Positions 1 to 8,735 of a stretch of DNA of 64,000 nucleotides are shown here, piece by piece. Positions within the stretch are counted from its first letter, which is position 1. Every line of letters begins with the position of its first letter. The translations under genes and the position numbers were made by a program. The notes below the pieces were generated by a model, which was given only the letters and a program-made list of their open reading frames with translations, did not search any database and was not told the DNA's origin. This DNA is from Candidatus Thorarchaeota archaeon (lineage in GTDB: Archaea; Asgardarchaeota; Thorarchaeia; Thorarchaeales; Thorarchaeaceae), in assembly GCA_004524445.1 (NCBI GenBank), contig SDNP01000006.1:1-64000 (forward strand), given 5' to 3'.

Positions 1-1
1 T

Positions 2-3000
2 GCTCGCTTGAACGGTCACCTATGGGTGTGTGGTTTTGACTACGACGAAACAACGAAGGAGTTCTATTACTCCGGTAACCACGAGTCCGATCTTACGACC
101 AACTCTTGGGGATGGATAACGACTCCCTTCAGCGAATTTGACTACTTGTCATTCACTTGGACAATACTATCAGTTCCAGACTACTTGGATGAAGACTATC
201 AAGGTGTACTTCATGTCTGTTCTGCAGGCAACGAGGGCGCTGGCTTCATGACAATTGGTCCTCCTGGTTCAAGTGCTGCAGCTCTTACTGTTGGTGCCTC
301 AACTGAGAGCCAATGGCTTGAGTACCTCTATGGTCCAACTCAACCCTACGAGGGTCCAGCAAGCTTCACCAGCAAGGGTCCTGCCTTCTCAGGATATGTC
401 AAACCAGACGTCATGGCTCCTGGCTCAGCAGGTTACTCTGCTAATCCATGGTATGGACAATACTTCCAGTCTTACTGGATGGATGGACCGTACTGGGGCG
501 CAATGGTGTACAATACTACCCTCTTCGGTGGTACTAGCCAAGCTGCACCCGTTGCAGCTGGTGTTGTTGCTTTGATGCTTGAAGCCCTTGAGGTGACTCT
601 TGGTAATCCATTCGAAGGTGATGCAAAGGCATCATCGCTGAAAGTGACCATACAAGGCACTGCTGATGACTTGGGTCTAGACCCAGCAACACAGGGCTTT
701 GGTAGAGTTAATGCAGAGGCTGCTGTTGACTTTATGTTAGGCAACGGCGGACTAGTTGGCTGGAATATGGACTCGTTCAACAATCTTGCCACGAGACTCG
801 ATCTCCCGTGGGCCAATTGGGGTTCTTTGAACCTTGGAAAGGCTGTTGATAATGAGAACTTCACCCATCCAAGAGATATTGGCGATAGCTCCTTGTACTT
901 CGGCATGATGATGCCTGGACAGACGGCTACAATCAATCACTCATTTTATGGTGACTGGACAGTCAATCATTTGGATGCTTCCTCAGGCTGGACAGAGAAC
1001 GCCTGGTGGATGAAGAAGGCCAAGATGTACACCTTTACAGGTACAACATTCTCATACAACGACACTGTTGTCTATGAGTGGCCAGACAGCCAGATGTACG
1101 GATGGTTCAACCTGCGTGATGAGATTGGTACTAGCGTCTATGACACAGATACAGGTGCCTACAACTATGTGACACTTGGTGTTTCATTTGACGCAGCCGA
1201 AGTTGCAGGTGCAGAACCATGGATGTTCCTATATGATTGGGACGACAGCGATGTTGACACCAATGACGGAATGCCCAACTTGTACAATAAGACAACAATG
1301 GAAGGCGACGAGCTCCATCGATTGACAAACGCCGGTGATCCAAGCAACACCAACATGATGTCTTGGGCATCGACCACGAATATTGATGCTGCACTAGCAG
1401 GAAATCTGACCCTTGTGATCCATGATCCAGTTCATGACACTAACATGACTGCACCTGGTCACGAGTTCACCTGTACAGTCATCTTCTGGGAAGAAGTTGC
1501 AGCTCCTGGTTTCACATTTGGAAAGGACGCTAGCGCTCCAGAAACCTATAACATCACTCTCGACACAACTGGTTGGGAAACTGGTATCCATCAGGGATAC
1601 ATGCAGTTCAGTGATGGCGTTGATACAGTAAAGGTTCCATGGAGTGTCAACATTGTAGCTAATCTCACAGGTGCAGCGACCGAAGTGCACACCATCGTTG
1701 ATGGTTGGGGTGCAAACCTCGAACCATACGACAGTGCAATGTACGGTTGCATGGGCGAGGACCCAGATGACTGGGACTTCCGAAGCTTTGCAATCTACAA
1801 CAAGCATGCGACAGCCAATTACCTTGGCGTACGTGTGATTTGGGAAGACACTGGCAACGATATGATGGTGGAGGTCCTTAATGCTAACACAACTGTCTTG
1901 GGTAGCAACGGCGGAGACACAGCAAAAACAACTGCTGTCATAGCCGAGCTTTCTGATCCAGTTGGGTATCACTACCTGATGTTGCATCCGACCGCACTGA
2001 ATGGTACAACAAGCCTACCAGTGAACTTCACTATCGAGGTCATGTGGTACGAGGAGCTCACAGATGAACCTGTGATCTTTACTTACACCACAGACGACAG
2101 AGATGGCACATTCAATCTTGGAGAAGGCGGCACCGCTTGGGGTGACCACGTGGTTGTCAATGCGACCTATCCAGAATTCGAGTTACCGAATCTGCCCGAA
2201 TATGAGGTCACATCTATCGAGATTGGCTTCCTGTCCGGTGTCTACTACGAGGAAACTGGCGACCTTGTCGTACCTGATTCCGGCTATGACCCATTCTCTG
2301 GAGCCATTGACACCTCTCAATTCGCTTGGGAGTACGTTCCTGGCATCAAGGATGGCGACGACGTCTACGTAGAGGTTGACTTTACGAACGGCGACTGTGA
2401 CGTCATGGCATGGTGGTACAGCATTGATGGCGAGATAGAGGACAACTCAACCTGGACATACGGCAACAACTTGCTAGGTGCTCAGACGGCCACAGGTGCT
2501 CATCCAGAGATTGGCGAATTCACAGCCAACTTCGATGGTGATGTAGCAACGCTGGCTGTTGGTGTCTTTGACTACGACCTACAGACTGGTCAATACACCG
2601 TAATCGTCGATACCCGTGTTGGTGTCTTCGAGGACGCTGTTGGCAGCACTGTGACCTATGATACCTATGACCTCGGTCGTAACGGTACCTTCCAGGTCAA
2701 GATCAGTGCTTGGACTGACACCAATGAGATGTTCATCGTCAACTACGCTGCCATCACATTCCAGAACTACTTCTCACCTGTTCTTTCGAACATTGAGGTA
2801 ACTGGAGCTGGTGCAGTCAAGACAATCACCTGGGACGCCAGTGACCTGAACGCTCAGGACACCCATGTATTCGAGGTCCTCATCTCTGATGATGGTGGAG
2901 AGACCTACCAGCTATTAGCTACTGGTCTCACTGAACTCTCGTATCAATGGGACTCAACTGGCTTCGAGATCAACAATTACACTGCCCTCATACGTGTGAC

Positions 3001-3202
3001 TGACTCATACGGACTCACCGACTCAATCGAGTCTGAGGAGTTTGAGGCAGGTACTGTTGAACCACCTGAACCCACAGAACCAACCGGTCCTACAGACGGC
3101 GGATTATTTGAGGACATTGATCCATTGATTCTAGGTCTTATTGCCGGTGTTGGCGTTGGTGTTGTCGTAGTACTCATTCTCTTCCTCGTGAAGAGACGGT
3201 AG
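2..3202 (+). CDS. Subtilisin-like (S8) serine protease, membrane-anchored, 5' end missing
   Basis: The frame is open to the left edge of the window, so this is the C-terminal part of a larger gene. The catalytic Ser lies in GGTSQAAP (residue 177 of the visible part) and the oxyanion Asn in SAGNEG (about residue 75). The catalytic Asp and His would lie upstream of the window. After the protease domain come about 750 residues rich in Asp, Thr, Gly and aromatics with many N-x-S/T sites, which look like beta-sandwich extracellular domains. A Pro/Glu/Thr-rich linker, one transmembrane helix and a KRR tail follow. The product is therefore probably exported and tethered to the outer face of the membrane. 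The S8 assignment is strong; the substrate is unknown. A hairpin terminator follows the stop codon. Confidence 0.9.
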   Translation, partial: ARLNGHLWVCGFDYDETTKEFYYSGNHESDLTTNSWGWITTPFSEFDYLSFTWTILSVPDYLDEDYQGVLHVCSAGNEGAGFMTIGPPGSSAAALTVGASTESQWLEYLYGPTQPYEGPASFTSKGPAFSGYVKPDVMAPGSAGYSANPWYGQYFQSYWMDGPYWGAMVYNTTLFGGTSQAAPVAAGVVALMLEALEVTLGNPFEGDAKASSLKVTIQGTADDLGLDPATQGFGRVNAEAAVDFMLGNGGLVGWNMDSFNNLATRLDLPWANWGSLNLGKAVDNENFTHPRDIGDSSLYFGMMMPGQTATINHSFYGDWTVNHLDASSGWTENAWWMKKAKMYTFTGTTFSYNDTVVYEWPDSQMYGWFNLRDEIGTSVYDTDTGAYNYVTLGVSFDAAEVAGAEPWMFLYDWDDSDVDTNDGMPNLYNKTTMEGDELHRLTNAGDPSNTNMMSWASTTNIDAALAGNLTLVIHDPVHDTNMTAPGHEFTCTVIFWEEVAAPGFTFGKDASAPETYNITLDTTGWETGIHQGYMQFSDGVDTVKVPWSVNIVANLTGAATEVHTIVDGWGANLEPYDSAMYGCMGEDPDDWDFRSFAIYNKHATANYLGVRVIWEDTGNDMMVEVLNANTTVLGSNGGDTAKTTAVIAELSDPVGYHYLMLHPTALNGTTSLPVNFTIEVMWYEELTDEPVIFTYTTDDRDGTFNLGEGGTAWGDHVVVNATYPEFELPNLPEYEVTSIEIGFLSGVYYEETGDLVVPDSGYDPFSGAIDTSQFAWEYVPGIKDGDDVYVEVDFTNGDCDVMAWWYSIDGEIEDNSTWTYGNNLLGAQTATGAHPEIGEFTANFDGDVATLAVGVFDYDLQTGQYTVIVDTRVGVFEDAVGSTVTYDTYDLGRNGTFQVKISAWTDTNEMFIVNYAAITFQNYFSPVLSNIEVTGAGAVKTITWDASDLNAQDTHVFEVLISDDGGETYQLLATGLTELSYQWDSTGFEINNYTALIRVTDSYGLTDSIESEEFEAGTVEPPEPTEPTGPTDGGLFEDIDPLILGLIAGVGVGVVVVLILFLVKRR

Positions 3203-3217
3203 AACTAGCAGTTTAAT

Positions 3218-3250
3218 GGGGACTTCTGTCCCCTATCCCTTTCTTTTTTT
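3218..3250 (+). terminator. Hairpin plus T-run terminator after the protease gene
   Basis: A perfect 6-bp stem GGGGAC/GTCCCC with loop TTCT begins 15 bases after the protease stop. It is followed by a T-rich run (3239-3250). Confidence 0.75.
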
Positions 3251-3376
3251 GTAAAATATCTGAACTCAATAAGTATCCGATTCTAGATGGTGAAACTGTT
3301 TTAATGGACTAATTTCTGTCTTGTCGATGATTACACTGGAAATGATAGAAGTACCAAATCAGCACGAACTCGGTTT

Positions 3377-3928
3377 CTATATTGCTGATTCTATTTCCCC
3401 AAATCTATCCTCGACGACTACTTCTGATGGGGCTTTTCTAGGCCTTGGACTGGGACTTTCATCGGGCACGCCAATGGGTATCATTGAAACAGGTTTGAAT
3501 CCATCAGGTGCGGATATTGCATTAGCAGCTGCTTCGTCATCAAAGGCCCCTACCCAGCAACCTCCATAGCCCATTGCATGCGCAGTAAGCAGTAGAGTAT
3601 ATGTTAACGCTGCGGTATCCTGATATGCGTAGAGAGACCTGCCCCTCTGTCCATATTTCTCAGCAGATTCACTGGGCACTGCAACAATGACAAGAACTGC
3701 GGGTGCAGTCTTGACGACACTCTGACCATAAGCTGCATCAGCAAGTGTCTTGATTTGGTCCTCACTGGTTGTTTTGACAATTCTCCATGGCTGCAAATTG
3801 CCAGCAGAGGGCGCCCAGAGTCCAGTACGTATTAATTCATCAATCACATCATCTGGAATTTTCTCATCTTTGAATTTTCTAATAGAACGCCGATTCGCGA
3901 TTTGGTCAATACAATTGCCTTCAGTCAT
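3377..3928 (-). CDS. Nitroreductase family FMN-dependent oxidoreductase
   Basis: A 183-residue protein typical in length for the compact nitroreductase family, which uses FMN and NAD(P)H to reduce nitro compounds, quinones or flavins. Supporting motifs are an N-terminal RRSIRKF (FMN phosphate contact), APSAGNLQPW, and a C-terminal GYGGCWVGAF followed by IPIGVPDE. I prefer the ATG at 3928, with GAGAGG about 11 bases upstream, over an in-frame TTG at 3934. The start overlaps the 3' end of the upstream hydroxyacid dehydrogenase by 8 bases, so the two are probably co-translated. The natural substrate cannot be read from the sequence. Confidence 0.9.
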   Translation of the reverse strand: MTEGNCIDQIANRRSIRKFKDEKIPDDVIDELIRTGLWAPSAGNLQPWRIVKTTSEDQIKTLADAAYGQSVVKTAPAVLVIVAVPSESAEKYGQRGRSLYAYQDTAALTYTLLLTAHAMGYGGCWVGAFDDEAAANAISAPDGFKPVSMIPIGVPDESPSPRPRKAPSEVVVEDRFGEIESAI

Positions 3929-4913
3929 TATCAATTACCTCTCTATTTACAAGGTTTGGTGGCTTATCACCCTTTAGTCCAGCGACAAGATTCTCTGCAC
4001 AGATAATTCCCATTTTTGACCTGGTATCAATGCTTGCGCTGCCAATATGCGGAGCGACCACGACATTATTCAGAGATAGAAGTGGGTTGTCTTCTTGAGT
4101 TGGTTCCTCCTCAAAGACATCAAGACCTGCACCCCAAATCTCACCATTTTGAAGGGCCCAAATTAAAGACTCCTCATCAACAACAGCTCCTCTAGATGTG
4201 TTGATGAGAATTGCACTCTTCTTCATTGAGAAGAGCTCATCCTTGCCAATCATTCCCTCCGTCTGTTCATTCAGAGGTACATGCATTGATATGATGTCTG
4301 ATTCGCTGAGCAAATGACCTAGGGGAACACTTCTCCCTCCAAGCTCATCATCAACTTCATCCGTATAGTGGTTTCTTGACCGTGTGTGGTACAATATCTC
4401 CATGTCAAATCCCTTTGCTCGTCGAGCCACTGCAGATCCAATCCTGCCTAGTCCAATAATCCCCAGGGTCTTTCCGTGAATATCTTGCCCAGTCAATAGA
4501 CTCGGACCCCATGCAACTTTCCAGTTTCCCCCGCGAACATAAGAATCGGCCTCAACCAATCTGCGAGCGGTGGCCATGATTAATGCCCATGCCAAGTCTG
4601 CAGTTGTGTCAGTTAGAACTCCGGGGGTATTAGTAACCATAATGCCTCTTTCGGTTGCAGCTTGCACGTCAATATTGTCATATCCTACCGCGTACTGTGA
4701 TACTATCTTTAAGTTTGGTAACTCATCCATAAGCGCAGCATCGATAGGGTCCGAAAGCAGGCTTATTAGACCAGTGCAATTCCTGGCTCTGCTGGCAATT
4801 TCATCTCTGTCTGGAGGGAATTTATTATCCCAAACATCTACCTCAAACTTCTCCCGGACCATTTGGATGCCACTGCCAGGTATTGCTCTGGTAACAAAGA
4901 CGCTGTGCTTCAC
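3921..4913 (-). CDS. D-isomer-specific 2-hydroxyacid dehydrogenase (glyoxylate/hydroxypyruvate reductase-like)
   Basis: A 330-residue NAD(P)H-dependent dehydrogenase that interconverts 2-oxoacids and D-2-hydroxyacids. It has the Rossmann motif GLGRIG, and the family's catalytic triad is visible as Arg in NTSRGAVVD, Glu in DVFEEEP and His in PHIGSA. Length and motif spacing resemble archaeal glyoxylate reductase (GyaR), but phosphoglycerate or other D-hydroxyacids are possible substrates. The start is a GTG placed immediately after an in-frame TGA, with GAGG upstream, so it cannot be extended. First gene of a two-gene operon with the nitroreductase. Confidence 0.9.
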   Translation of the reverse strand: MKHSVFVTRAIPGSGIQMVREKFEVDVWDNKFPPDRDEIASRARNCTGLISLLSDPIDAALMDELPNLKIVSQYAVGYDNIDVQAATERGIMVTNTPGVLTDTTADLAWALIMATARRLVEADSYVRGGNWKVAWGPSLLTGQDIHGKTLGIIGLGRIGSAVARRAKGFDMEILYHTRSRNHYTDEVDDELGGRSVPLGHLLSESDIISMHVPLNEQTEGMIGKDELFSMKKSAILINTSRGAVVDEESLIWALQNGEIWGAGLDVFEEEPTQEDNPLLSLNNVVVAPHIGSASIDTRSKMGIICAENLVAGLKGDKPPNLVNREVIDND

Positions 4914-5075
4914 TCATCATTCCTCTTCTAATGCAACTTACTTGACAGATAATATTGCTCTTTCCATTGCCACAAACATTTATCTGGGTACGATTTATTC
5001 TTTAAGCAACGAAGAATCGAAGGGCTCAATATCGGGTAAGTACTCAATAGCGAGAAAACATGCGGTGAACCGTTT

Positions 5076-5084
5076 GCTTATATT
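5076..5084 (+). promoter_or_regulatory. TATA-like element before the winged-helix gene
   Basis: GCTTATATT lies 50-70 bases upstream of the candidate starts, which fits an archaeal TATA box with a short leader. Assigned by eye only. Confidence 0.4.
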
Positions 5085-5135
5085 GAATCCCAGCAAAAAT
5101 ACTCAGTAAGGCAAATATGGTCCTATTAGTGGGTG

Positions 5136-5417
5136 ATGAAGGTGAAAATGTCTAATTTCGAACTACCACGCAGTGCAGTCATTGTCCTAGATCGTTTAAC
5201 AGATGAAGGGCCAATGACACCAAAAGACCTAAGCAAGAAAGTAGACCTTGCACCGCGAACAGTTTCCTTTGCCCTGAGAAAACTGCTGGGACAGAAATTG
5301 TGCAAGAAGATTCCAAACCTTCGAGATATGCGCCAACCTCTCTACCTTGCTGATGCAGAAAAGGCTAAGGAGCTGCGGATGAAATACGAACATGTATTTC
5401 GGCAGATCCTGATCTAA
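5136..5417 (+). CDS. Small MarR-like winged-helix DNA-binding protein
   Basis: About 90 residues forming a single winged-helix domain. The pattern GPMTPKDLSKKVDLAPRTVS, then ALRKLLGQKL and a short hydrophilic wing ending in PLY, is typical of archaeal one-domain MarR/ArsR-type regulators. There is no sensor domain, so any ligand response would have to come through dimerisation or a partner. Three starts are possible: GTG 5133, ATG 5136 and ATG 5148. GGTGA lies only two bases before ATG 5148, so the exact start is uncertain. It stands alone and is divergent from the dehydrogenase operon, which it might regulate; that is only inferred from position. Confidence 0.75.
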   Translation: MKVKMSNFELPRSAVIVLDRLTDEGPMTPKDLSKKVDLAPRTVSFALRKLLGQKLCKKIPNLRDMRQPLYLADAEKAKELRMKYEHVFRQILI

Positions 5418-5500
5418 GCTCGTCTAGATTATTGATTTGGTCGCCTGAATTAGTTCCTTTTCATGATTCTTGCGACTTCCGGTTTCTTTTCCCAATACTG

Positions 5501-5507
5501 TTTTATT
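5501..5507 (+). promoter_or_regulatory. TATA-like element before the small membrane protein gene
   Basis: TTTTATT lies about 26 bases before GTG 5531 and 35 before ATG 5540, implying a leaderless or near-leaderless transcript. Confidence 0.35.
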
Positions 5508-5539
5508 CTCATACGGGTTAATCCTCAATTGTGGCAATA

Positions 5540-5734
5540 ATGGCTCATGAAGGATTGTCTGCTTTCCTAGCTACCCTCGGCGCGTTGCTCATACTTTCAT
5601 TTTACCTGGGTCCAGGAAAAGAAATTAGGAAAGTTAAGAGAATTGAAGGAAAAATCATGCTTCTTCCCACGGGAGTACTCCTTCTAGTCATCGCTGTGAT
5701 TGTTTTCTCAGGAATTCTGAACAACGCCCCTTAG
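5540..5734 (+). CDS. Small two-helix membrane protein, unknown function
   Basis: A 64-residue protein (67 if the GTG at 5531 is used) with two predicted transmembrane helices. They are joined by a short basic loop of Lys and Arg after GPGKE. No recognised family. It has its own TATA-like element. Its 3' end overlaps the convergent CitG-like gene by 4 bases, a packing typical of real genes in this window. Confidence 0.55.
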   Translation: MAHEGLSAFLATLGALLILSFYLGPGKEIRKVKRIEGKIMLLPTGVLLLVIAVIVFSGILNNAP

Positions 5735-6702
5735 CTACTGAAGACATCCTGAACTAGCTTGCAAAAAATCCCTGCAGATAGGAAATCTGCGGTTGAACCG
5801 GGATTCATTAGATTTCCGTGTCTTCTAAGAATGCTGTCCAGACTATTGATAGCATAAGTGAGTTCTAGTTCCTCTCTCTCAGCAAGTAATGATTGAGCAA
5901 GCTCCTGAATCTTCTTTGCGGTCTCTAAACCAGCTTTCTTAATAATCAGTCCATCTGGTTTTTTTGCTAATAGCCATATGTATGTCTTTACTATTGCCTC
6001 TTCTATATCATCAAGATTACTGGAATGTGTTTCTAATTTTGGCAGAATTTCATTAAGAATCAGATTGAAGTAATTTGACCACTCTTCACATATTGAATCA
6101 ACTTTAGCTGAGGACTTGAAGAGGTCCCCCAGAGCTATTTGGTCTTTTCGAATATTATCAAAAACATTGGGATTATCGATATCGAATCTGCTATGAAATT
6201 CGTTCCACCTAGCAGTCGATTTGTGTTCTTCACCGGAATGATGTATTCTATTCAGTGCGTGATAAACCTGCAGTGTGTCTTCAACAGTGGTTGAGTCAAT
6301 GATTTCCTTTATCCATGATTGAGCTGGCCGTGCGTTGAAGATCTCAGATTCTGATATGGTGGCTGAAATAGCTACCGAGAGAGGGATGTAAAGCAAAATA
6401 GTACCCATGATGGTATTGCTGAAGTTCGGCCCTCCAAATACCTGCTCAGCACTTTGGTGAATCAGTCTTCCGAGATATACCTGGTCAGCGTCTATCTCAT
6501 TGAGTCCTAGTCGCCAGCCTATTGTTGACGAATCGAAGAGGCCTTTATTGAATAATGAGGCGCTTGCTAGAAAATGTCTGTAAGAAGTGTCTGAAAAGCT
6601 CTGCATCCGATTTACATTGCCTGGCTTAGGGGAGCTCACTTCTAGAAGAATGGATAATTGTCCCAAACTACATATTTTCCAAGGAACATAATTGACATCC
6701 AT
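5731..6702 (-). CDS. CitG/MdcB-like triphosphoribosyl-dephospho-CoA synthase family protein
   Basis: A 323-residue all-helical protein with the family signatures EVSSPKPGNVNR near the N-terminus, a following F-D-x-x-Y-x-H-F-L-A-S-A stretch, and GNLMNPGSTADFLSAGIF at the C-terminus. In bacteria the family makes the prosthetic-group precursor of citrate or malonate decarboxylase from ATP and dephospho-CoA. Archaeal members lack those partner enzymes, none is seen here, and their role is not settled. The ATG at 6702 has GAGAGG about 9 bases upstream; an alternative ATG lies at 6726. Family membership is secure; the exact reaction is not. Confidence 0.75.
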   Translation of the reverse strand: MDVNYVPWKICSLGQLSILLEVSSPKPGNVNRMQSFSDTSYRHFLASASLFNKGLFDSSTIGWRLGLNEIDADQVYLGRLIHQSAEQVFGGPNFSNTIMGTILLYIPLSVAISATISESEIFNARPAQSWIKEIIDSTTVEDTLQVYHALNRIHHSGEEHKSTARWNEFHSRFDIDNPNVFDNIRKDQIALGDLFKSSAKVDSICEEWSNYFNLILNEILPKLETHSSNLDDIEEAIVKTYIWLLAKKPDGLIIKKAGLETAKKIQELAQSLLAEREELELTYAINSLDSILRRHGNLMNPGSTADFLSAGIFCKLVQDVFSS

Positions 6703-6783
6703 GGTTTTTTCCTCTCGATATTTCATGAAAGCTATGACTTGGTAATCCTAATTAGGTAGGAAAGAAAATTAGCGGTGAGCACA

Positions 6784-7116
6784 ATGAGTATCTCAGCGCG
6801 TCTTACTTTCTCACAGGTCGGCCTTCTGGTTTCAATATTTGTATATTTGATTGTACGAGGCTTTTTTGTTGTTTTGAACATTGGGTTTCTCTGGACGCAG
6901 GCTGGTGGCTTTCTTAGTATTGCTTTTCCCATAATTCCAACAATGGTTCTTGGGTTTGCTGGGTGTGTGGTTTCATACGGTTATTCTTATCTGGGCCTCT
7001 GGCTAATGGACCAAGAACAATTTCTGCTTGGCGCTATCTCCATGTTTGGTGGTGTTATTTTGGTTCCCGGAGGGTTAGCCGCATATTCTTGGTTTTTCTT
7101 TCCAGTAGCTACTTGA
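6784..7116 (+). CDS. Small integral membrane protein, unknown function
   Basis: A 110-residue hydrophobic protein with three likely transmembrane segments and almost no soluble part. No family recognised. The ATG at 6784 is preceded by GGTGA with 5-base spacing; a GTG at 6775 is the alternative. The 3' end overlaps the convergent sirtuin gene by 8 bases. Confidence 0.55.
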   Translation: MSISARLTFSQVGLLVSIFVYLIVRGFFVVLNIGFLWTQAGGFLSIAFPIIPTMVLGFAGCVVSYGYSYLGLWLMDQEQFLLGAISMFGGVILVPGGLAAYSWFFFPVAT

Positions 7117-7858
7117 CCTGAACAATCTTTGGCAGGATATCTGCCGCTCTTCCCTGAAGAACGATATCTGCGACATCATTTCTGTTTGTCCCCTCCAGAT
7201 TGACCAGAATCACTTTGGCTCCTGAATTCTTGGCTACTTGTGGAAGAAAAGCGGCAGGATAGATGGATAGACTCGTCCCAATCACCAGCATCAAATCACT
7301 ATTTCGACAGATTTCTATTGCTTTGCTCATTGCCTTTTCGGGAAGAGGTTCTCCAAATAAGACCGCATCAGATTTTAAGATGCCTTTACATTTGTCACAC
7401 TTCGGGGGTATGCTGCCCTCTGCGACCCGCTTCTGGATTGATTTACCTACGTACTCTTCCCCGCACTCCATGCAGTATGCTACCAGGTAATTTCCATGCA
7501 ATTCTATAACTTTCTCATTTCCGGCGGATTGATGCAAATTGTCAATATTCTGTGTGATTACTCCAACCAGCTTATCCTGCTGCTCCAATTCTGCCAATGC
7601 AGTGTGAGCCTCATTGGGCTCGGCGGCAAGAATGACTTCTGCGAGCTCTTTTCCCATGGTCCAGAATTTCGATGGGTCTTTCAGAAAGCTCTCATATGTA
7701 GCGTACTCGTTGGGATCATACCGTGTCCATAGACCTCCCTCAGACCGGAAGTCGGGTATTCCCGAATCAACGCTGATTCCAGCACCCGTAAATGCCGCGA
7801 TTCTCTGTGAATCTTGTACAAGTTTTCTTGCCTCTTCGATATCTTCTTCATGTGGCAT
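7109..7858 (-). CDS. Sir2-family NAD-dependent protein deacylase (sirtuin)
   Basis: A 249-residue sirtuin that removes acetyl or other acyl groups from lysines using NAD. Visible motifs are FTGAGISVDSGIPDFRS, TQNIDNLH and the catalytic His in IELHGN. The zinc site is two Cys pairs, CMEC and CDKC, and VIGTSLSIYP follows. The length matches compact archaeal and bacterial CobB/Sir2 proteins. The ATG at 7858 follows GGATGGAG, better than the in-frame ATG at 7888. In archaea a known substrate class is the chromatin protein Alba; whether that holds here is unknown. Confidence 0.93.
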   Translation of the reverse strand: MPHEEDIEEARKLVQDSQRIAAFTGAGISVDSGIPDFRSEGGLWTRYDPNEYATYESFLKDPSKFWTMGKELAEVILAAEPNEAHTALAELEQQDKLVGVITQNIDNLHQSAGNEKVIELHGNYLVAYCMECGEEYVGKSIQKRVAEGSIPPKCDKCKGILKSDAVLFGEPLPEKAMSKAIEICRNSDLMLVIGTSLSIYPAAFLPQVAKNSGAKVILVNLEGTNRNDVADIVLQGRAADILPKIVQVK

Positions 7859-8020
7859 AATACTCCATCCTTGATGTCCAAGATACATTTCATTTTTGGT
7901 CTATATTAAGTGAACGAGATATGCAAGGAAATACGATTGACACATTATGACCAATCCTAAAACAACTGTGTCGAAAGGTTTTTTTAAAATTCTTCAAATT
8001 CACGAACACGAGTCACTGAG

Positions 8021-8080
8021 GGCCACCCAACAGCATCACAATGTGGCCTTTCCGAAAACAAGTTTCGGACACTTCTATAC
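8021..8080 (+). promoter_or_regulatory. Two inverted repeats and a TATA-like box upstream of grpE
   Basis: GGCCAC (8021-8026) and GTGGCC (8043-8048) form one inverted repeat. TCCGAAA (8051-8057) and TTTCGGA (8063-8069) form a second, perfect 7-bp repeat with a 5-base spacer. A TATA-like CTTCTATA follows at about 8072-8079, 45 bases before the grpE start. A stronger A/T run, TTTTTTAAAAT, lies at about 7979-7990. The second repeat sits where a BRE would be, so it could be a repressor operator for the heat-shock operon. It is not the bacterial CIRCE sequence. Confidence 0.5.
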
Positions 8081-8124
8081 GTGCTACAGATTGGTCATTC
8101 ACCTGAAGGTAGCGTGGGAAAGAC

Positions 8125-8733
8125 ATGTCAAAAAATAAGGAAAACAATCAGAATTCAGAAGATATCTCAGTGGATTTTGAGGATGAACCTGAAGTCATAG
8201 AACTGACACCAGAGAATGAAATAGAAACTAGACTTGAATCTGCACTGAAGCGGTCTGAAGATCTATTTGAGAAACTTCGGCGCCTACAGGCAGACTATGA
8301 CAATTATAGAAAAAGAATGACGGAACGGTTCGAAGAGGTAAATAGATTCGCCTCCGAGGGCATTGTTCTGCGTTTACTGGATGTTTACGACAATCTGGAA
8401 CGGGCAATGCATGTAGATTTCAGTGCAAATCCTGATTCAGCTAAAGATGGCGTAAAGGCTATTTACAAACAGCTGGACAAGCTACTGAAGAAAGAAGAAG
8501 TAAGACCAATTGAGTCTATTGGCAAAGAGTTTGACCCCTATTACCAACATGCCGTGAGTTCTACCCATGATCCGGAAAAGCCCGACAATCAAGTGATTGA
8601 AGAACTCCAGAAGGGCTATATGATTAGAGAGAAAGTTCTTCGCCCTGCGCTGGTGGTTGTTAATAGGCATAAGGACTGTTCACAAGATGATGATACAGAG
8701 GAAAGTAATTCACAAGGAGAAGATGGTGAGTAA
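8125..8733 (+). CDS. grpE: GrpE nucleotide-exchange factor
   Basis: A 202-residue GrpE, the nucleotide-exchange factor that releases ADP from DnaK. An acidic disordered N-terminus is followed by a long coiled coil (about residues 35-75, including [11 protein letters not shown]). The beta-domain includes [14 protein letters not shown] and the signature [17 protein letters not shown]. It is the first gene of a grpE-dnaK-dnaJ operon, with dnaK starting 2 bases after its stop. This operon is bacterial in origin and patchily present in archaea, so ancient lateral transfer is likely. Confidence 0.96.
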   Translation: MSKNKENNQNSEDISVDFEDEPEVIELTPENEIETRLESALKRSEDLFEKLRRLQADYDNYRKRMTERFEEVNRFASEGIVLRLLDVYDNLERAMHVDFSANPDSAKDGVKAIYKQLDKLLKKEEVRPIESIGKEFDPYYQHAVSSTHDPEKPDNQVIEELQKGYMIREKVLRPALVVVNRHKDCSQDDDTEESNSQGEDGE

Positions 8734-8735
8734 TA

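Noticed and set aside
8051-8069. CIRCE element (HrcA operator) before grpE
   Set aside because: The repeat TCCGAAA-N5-TTTCGGA differs from CIRCE (TTAGCACTC-N9-GAGTGCTAA) in sequence and spacing, and no hrcA is seen.
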